Source of the DNA: Acanthaster planci
Lineage: Eukaryota; Echinodermata; Asteroidea; Valvatida; Acanthasteridae
Direction of reading: 5' to 3'
NCBI RefSeq assembly: GCF_001949145.1
Contig: NW_019091385.1
Span: forward strand, 2,039,546-2,103,545
DNA length: 64,000 nt
The notes under the pieces were generated by a model. That model did not search any database, was not told the origin of the DNA, and worked only from the letters and a program-made list of their open reading frames with translations. The translations under genes and the position numbers were made by a program. Of the stretch, positions 60,228 through 64,000 are shown piece after piece; positions within the stretch are counted from its first letter, which is position 1, and every line of letters starts with the position of its first letter.

Positions 60228-60815
60228 ACTGGATATTATTTGACACCCGGGGGCGCTGTTCAAAATGTATTACGTTACATATAACAGCTTTGTTTGAAGC
60301 TCCCATTACCCCATTCCATGTCATTCAGTCATTGTAGGAGGCAAAATTATCAGTTTTACACTGATTTCTACCCTTTTCTCTACTTTTTTTTGGGGGGGGC
60401 TTTGCTTTATGTTTTGTTTTGCTTAGGAAAGGGGCAAATGTCTAATACATGTAAGTATCTGATCCACATTTCATTACTGCACAATTGTATTTTACATGTG
60501 CTTGTTCTTGTTTGAGAAGCTCCATGGTACGAAATTGTTTGGATGTGCATCAATGAAATATAACTAGCTTAATAGGCCTTCACCTCGCCTCACCTCGGGT
60601 ATACAAAAACAGGCTCGCCTACTTGGAAATTAACTTTTCACCTAGGCCCCTACCATTGTTTGTATTTTCTTGCTAGGTTCTAAAACTTTTGTCAAAAAGA
60701 ATATGTCTGTATGTCGCATGATCATTCCAAACTTATTCTCATTATCAGAAGGTTAGATGTTTGTGTTGAAAAAAGTAAAAAATTTGGTCTTAAAATAACG
60801 AACACACACTACCAA
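60228..60815. repeat. Direct duplication, copy 2, with an insertion of about 110 bp
   Basis: It begins ACTGGATATTATTTGACACC, only 25 bp after copy 1, and ends near 60815. It is longer than copy 1 mainly because of extra sequence at about 60561-60670 (CTTCACCTCGCCTCACCTCG and following) and a shorter one near 60325. Confidence 0.8.
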
Positions 60816-61636
60816 AAAATGAATGAGAAGGATTAACGATACCGAAATTACGAAGGAAATGTGAAGATCCATACGAAAACACTGCAAGACTGTGCATGGA
60901 TGTGGTACAGTACTATGCACGCAACACCGAGACAGTGTGTGTGCCAGGGTCTTACCAAAAATCATCCTCATGAACCACGACAAAGTATTTCACAATAACC
61001 ATCGATATTAATGCATTAGAAGAAACTACAGGGAAAGAGCAGGTTTGTGACAAGTTAGCTGTAGCTTTCTTCAATCAGTTTTCGAGGCGTACTATGAAAG
61101 GATCGGGCAACCACCGTGCTGCCAGCCATGCCATCGTGGCTTCCAGACCCATCTACACTTGTATTACATTGTCAGCAGCGCTGCAGGAACCAGTATTGTT
61201 CTTGCCGCGCATGAGTGATTTTCCACAGAACTGTGAAAACTTGGGTGTACATGTACGTACTTTTGTGTGTGTACGACCTCGCTGGCTATGCTGCGTTGTG
61301 GTGCGTTGGATTTTGGTGCATATTGCCGATGTTCTGGTGACTTTTCATCGGTGTTTTAAAAGAACTTTTTTCAAATTTCTGATTGCAATTTTTAAAAATT
61401 TATATTAGCAACTCTTCCCATGGAATATAGAAACGTATCAACTGCGTATCGGACGATTTTCAGCGTGTCGGGGTTTTGCTCAGCCTACCGGCCCAATATG
61501 CTTTTGAATGCCTGGCTAGAACACTGTCTCTGGATTTTCCAGATTTTAAAGAGAATGTTTGAAAAATCCTGAAATCAGGAAAAAGCTGATGAAAAAAATC
61601 CTGATATCAAGAAATATCCTGACAAATCTCACCTCT

Positions 61637-61686
61637 GATTGGACAAGGGGGATGATTTACCCCTACCACTTTTAGAGCCTTGGTTT
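61637..61686. repeat. Orphan unit of the 43-bp minisatellite
   Basis: TTGGACAAGGGGGATGATTT then ACCCCTACCACTTTTAGAGC repeats the second half and the next start of the 43-bp unit found at 55561-56868, about 4.8 kb away. Its orientation is the same as the main array. Confidence 0.65.
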
Positions 61687-61875
61687 CCCTCCTACTTTGA
61701 ATCTTCACTACAGAGACATGAGTAATGTGCCCCTCCCATAGGGTCGAATAAAGCAGTTGAAGATAGCAAATCAGTGGCATTATCTAGTCTCTTGGTAAAT
61801 AAGTTGAGCACATGACTTCATTAAAACTATAATTGCATAGAATTTTCTACCTCGTTAAAATGTGGCTTCCCTGAG

Positions 61876-62201
61876 TTACTTTACAATATATGGCCTGTGA
61901 AACAGCTTGTAGGTGGTGTTGTAGACTGAGGGGAGTTCATCGATGGCTATGTCGATCCTGTCAAAGCCGTCCCTGAGACCACACATGACCAGGTTGCTCA
62001 TTCGTACCGTAAGTGGTGAGTGATCCTCCTCTGAAGCCAAAATGTCTGCCACTTTCATCCAGCGTGCATCCTCCAGCTCAGTTGGGCAGATCTGAATGTC
62101 ATAGGTCAGGGGTGCCAGACGGCAGACAACGTAGATGTCTGAGCAACCAAAGGCCCCTGGGTGATTGTGCTGCTGGCGGAATGACAAGATAGATTTGAAT
62201 T
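61876..62201 (-). CDS. NUDT6: NUDT6-like last coding exon
   Basis: On the minus strand the acceptor TTTCCTTTCTTTTCAG precedes 62201. The exon begins with two bases completing a split Glu codon, then [18 protein letters not shown], and ends with IVK and TAA at 61876-61878. It covers the post-Nudix-box strands and the C-terminal segment ([31 protein letters not shown]). Confidence 0.92.
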
Positions 62202-63268
62202 CTGAAAAGAAAGGAAAAGATACAGGCACATTAAATTAAAACATAAGTAATAAGTACCTAAGACAGTTTAGTTATTCCTGTTTGCCAAGAACCGACACGT
62301 GGCTGGTCTTAATTTAATTAAACGATGGATAAAGCACTGGCTGGCTGTGTGCCAACCGCTGTTGTTTTTCTTGTGTCCACCAGACCCACAAAACAAACTT
62401 TTTCTGCATTCAAATTGAAATACACAATAAATACAAAATGAGACCTTGTCTCTATGATATACTGTATATGGGTCTAATTCTAGAACAAGTGTATGGCTGA
62501 AAAATGTCCTCCTTTGTTAAACTGAATTTTAATGTAGCAAATAAACTTGAAATTGAAAGTGGCCACAGGGTTTTTGCAAACACTTCAATGTGAACTTAAA
62601 ACTAATATGTAACTCACTGCAAGTCTATGAAATAATTCAAACTACAGAGGGCACTGTAACAATATTTTGAACACAAATATGCTGGTATGAGTGCTGTTTG
62701 TCAAAAGAGGGCACTCTTCAATATTGCCACACAAACTTCTATCCAGTTGAGGAAAGCCCATTAATCAGATTTTAGTCAAAATTACACCTGTATCTTCCTT
62801 TTCTTGGTACAACTACAAAAAAGTCACTATTCAGGACCACATAACCACAACAATGTATGACCAGATGAATGAATCTTCAGGCCTAGTATGTTTTTAACCT
62901 GCTTCAGTCTTAAACAAACTGAGATCTGTGCTTCGATGGATCACTTTAGTTTGGTGTCCTGACCAAAGTGGACATAATCTGGGCGGAAAATGTTGAGGGT
63001 TTCTATTGATTTCAGTTGGCTCTGGCTCTGGTAATTTTGTGAGCAGATTTCAGTCAAGAGAATGAAAAGGATTGGGTGATTCATGTGTATACCCAACAAT
63101 TTTACTGCCCTCTTGAGACCATGCATAAGAGCCAAGCACAACTAGATCACCCACTTTGTTGGTCTAACCTGTCTGAAGCCCCGTCTCCTCATTGACTTCC
63201 CTGATGGCTGTATCCTGAATGTCCTCCCCTGGATTGGACAGACCACCGGGAAACTTCCATCTTACCAA
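61876..63268 (-). CDS. NUDT6: NUDT6-like Nudix hydrolase, C-terminal two exons (partial at 5' end)
   Basis: Nudix hydrolases cleave nucleoside diphosphates linked to another group, using a Mg-binding Nudix box. Two minus-strand exons (63169-63268 and 61876-62201) join in phase 1. They give a complete box, [20 protein letters not shown] then ETGL, fitting Gx5Ex7REUxEExGU, followed by the NUDT6-type sequence [24 protein letters not shown] and a conserved C-terminus. All box residues are present, so catalysis is plausible. Upstream exons, with the N-terminal NUDT6 region, lie beyond the right edge. The gene converges on the FREM2-like gene. In vertebrates NUDT6 overlaps FGF2 in antisense; no FGF coding sequence is seen here. 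Confidence 0.9.
62202..63168. other. Intron of the NUDT6-like gene
   Basis: About 0.97 kb, minus strand, GT-AG. Nothing else is recognised in it. Confidence 0.8.
63169..63268 (-). CDS. NUDT6: NUDT6-like exon with the Nudix box
   Basis: On the minus strand the acceptor TTCTTCTCTTTAG precedes 63268 and the donor GTTAGACC follows 63169. The 100-nt exon starts in phase 0 and ends in phase 1. It encodes [20 protein letters not shown] then [13 protein letters not shown], the whole Nudix motif. A different frame is open longer here, but only this one fits the family and the next exon's phase. Confidence 0.9.
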
Positions 63269-64000
63269 CTAAAGAGAAGAACAATACTGGTACGATTAGG
63301 GGAAAAAACATTGCCAAAGGAGATACTGTAGCACTGAAGACCTGTACAAATATGATGGGGAAAGGCTTCCATCTTCTACAACGTGTACGGCAAATCATAA
63401 TGGACCAATTGCACCCGCTAATGCACATCGACCCCATAGCAACGTGGTTTTGAGTGTCGTTTACAAACAATTTATGAAACACTTTGCTTTTGGTGGATGC
63501 TGTTTTTGTTGATACTTAATACCCACTATAAGTCACATGACTTAGCAGGCACAGTTAGTCTATTGTAACCACTTGTGAATTTAACCTTATATAGATGGGG
63601 GGGTCAGTTTGACCCCATAGAAATTTTCCCATTTCTCCTAAACCGCTTCAAATATCAAATTGTCCTTTCATGACTTCTTTCTCTGATTCTCTGAAGTCTA
63701 ATGCAACTTTTGATACTGCATTTGAAAACATCAGGAAAGGGGTTAGATGGCAATGAAAGGTTATAGGCCTGTGCCGGGTACCCGGGTACCCGGGTACCCG
63801 TCGATTTAAAAACCCGGTTCCATTTTTCCGGGCCAGGTACCCGTAAAAAAGTAAATAAATTAGGAACAAACATTCGTGCATAAAATGTCTGCGAAATTTC
63901 TTACTAAAGGACAGACTTCATGGAAAACCACCGTGCCGATGAAAACCCAGTCCCACGGTCGTACATGAAACTTGAATTCGGAGATCGACAGCTAATTTTG
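63269..64000. other. Probable further intron of the NUDT6-like gene
   Basis: No upstream NUDT6 exon is visible before the window ends. It contains a GGTCAnnnTGACC palindrome (63602-63614) and the GGGTACCC repeat (63774-63800). Confidence 0.5.
63774..63800. repeat. Tandem palindromic GGGTACCC repeat
   Basis: The 8-bp palindrome GGGTACCC is repeated three times in 27 bp, followed by eroded pieces (AACCCGGTTCC, CCGGGCCAGGTACCCG) to 63843. The whole tract is self-complementary. Such GGTACCC-rich tracts occur at or near DNA-transposon ends in several animals; that origin is inferred. Confidence 0.8.

Larger units (their letters stand above)
59704..61526. mobile_element. Possible non-autonomous DNA transposon with 16-bp terminal inverted repeats
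   Basis: CAGGGCTCTAGCCAGG (59704-59719) and CCTGGCTAGAACACTG (61511-61526) are inverted repeats matching at 13 of 16 positions. The CAG start is typical of hAT termini. The flanking 8 bp do not match, so no target-site duplication is visible and the element is uncertain. It would enclose the duplicated block at 59750-60815 and no transposase. Confidence 0.35.

Noticed and set aside
63189-63482. 97-codon minus-strand frame overlapping the Nudix exon
   Set aside because: It uses a different frame from the Nudix box and reads through the acceptor site; only the other frame gives the family motif and the correct phase.

Overview
This is eukaryotic nuclear DNA from an invertebrate animal. Coding exons are short and GC-rich, sit in AT-rich introns with GT-AG borders, and are surrounded by tRNA-derived SINEs, minisatellites and decayed DNA transposons. 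The protein content (a FRAS1/FREM2/ECM3-family extracellular matrix protein and a NUDT6-like hydrolase) and the large introns fit an invertebrate deuterostome such as an echinoderm, hemichordate or lancelet. The species cannot be fixed from sequence alone.

Region 1 (1-25706) has no recognisable exon. The first exon of the main gene opens in mid-codon and mid-protein, so this stretch is most simply one very large intron, or the tail of one. Region 2 (25707-49412, + strand) holds the last 20 coding exons of a FREM2-like gene. Spliced together they give 4265 nt, an open frame of about 1420 codons ending in TGA. The product carries five Calx-beta domains, a long conserved ectodomain, a furin-like RLRR site, one transmembrane helix, a short basic tail and a C-terminal PDZ ligand. 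A 3' UTR of up to about 2.3 kb follows, with an AATAAA at 51696.

Region 3 (about 51.7-61.9 kb) is a repeat-rich gap between two convergent genes. It holds a CpG-dense minisatellite of about 105 bp with GCGCATGCGC cores (53158-53545), two tRNA-derived SINEs in opposite orientation around a TTTTA tract (53612-53925), a 43-bp minisatellite of about 31 copies (55561-56868), an AGTAC-rich repeat, a broken hAT transposase with a CGGBP1-like zinc finger (57924-59572), and a diverged 0.45-0.6 kb duplication bounded by possible terminal inverted repeats (59704-61526). A lone 43-bp unit at about 61637 suggests that this material was inserted into the minisatellite. Region 4 (61876-63268, - strand) holds the last two coding exons of a NUDT6-like Nudix hydrolase, including the complete Nudix box. 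Its upstream exons lie beyond the right edge.

The two genes show no functional link; they are convergent neighbours. No operon, CRISPR array or bacterial-type system is present. The most unusual structures are the foldback element in a FREM2 intron (34866-35071), the CpG-rich array that is open in frame on both strands, and the split minisatellite.
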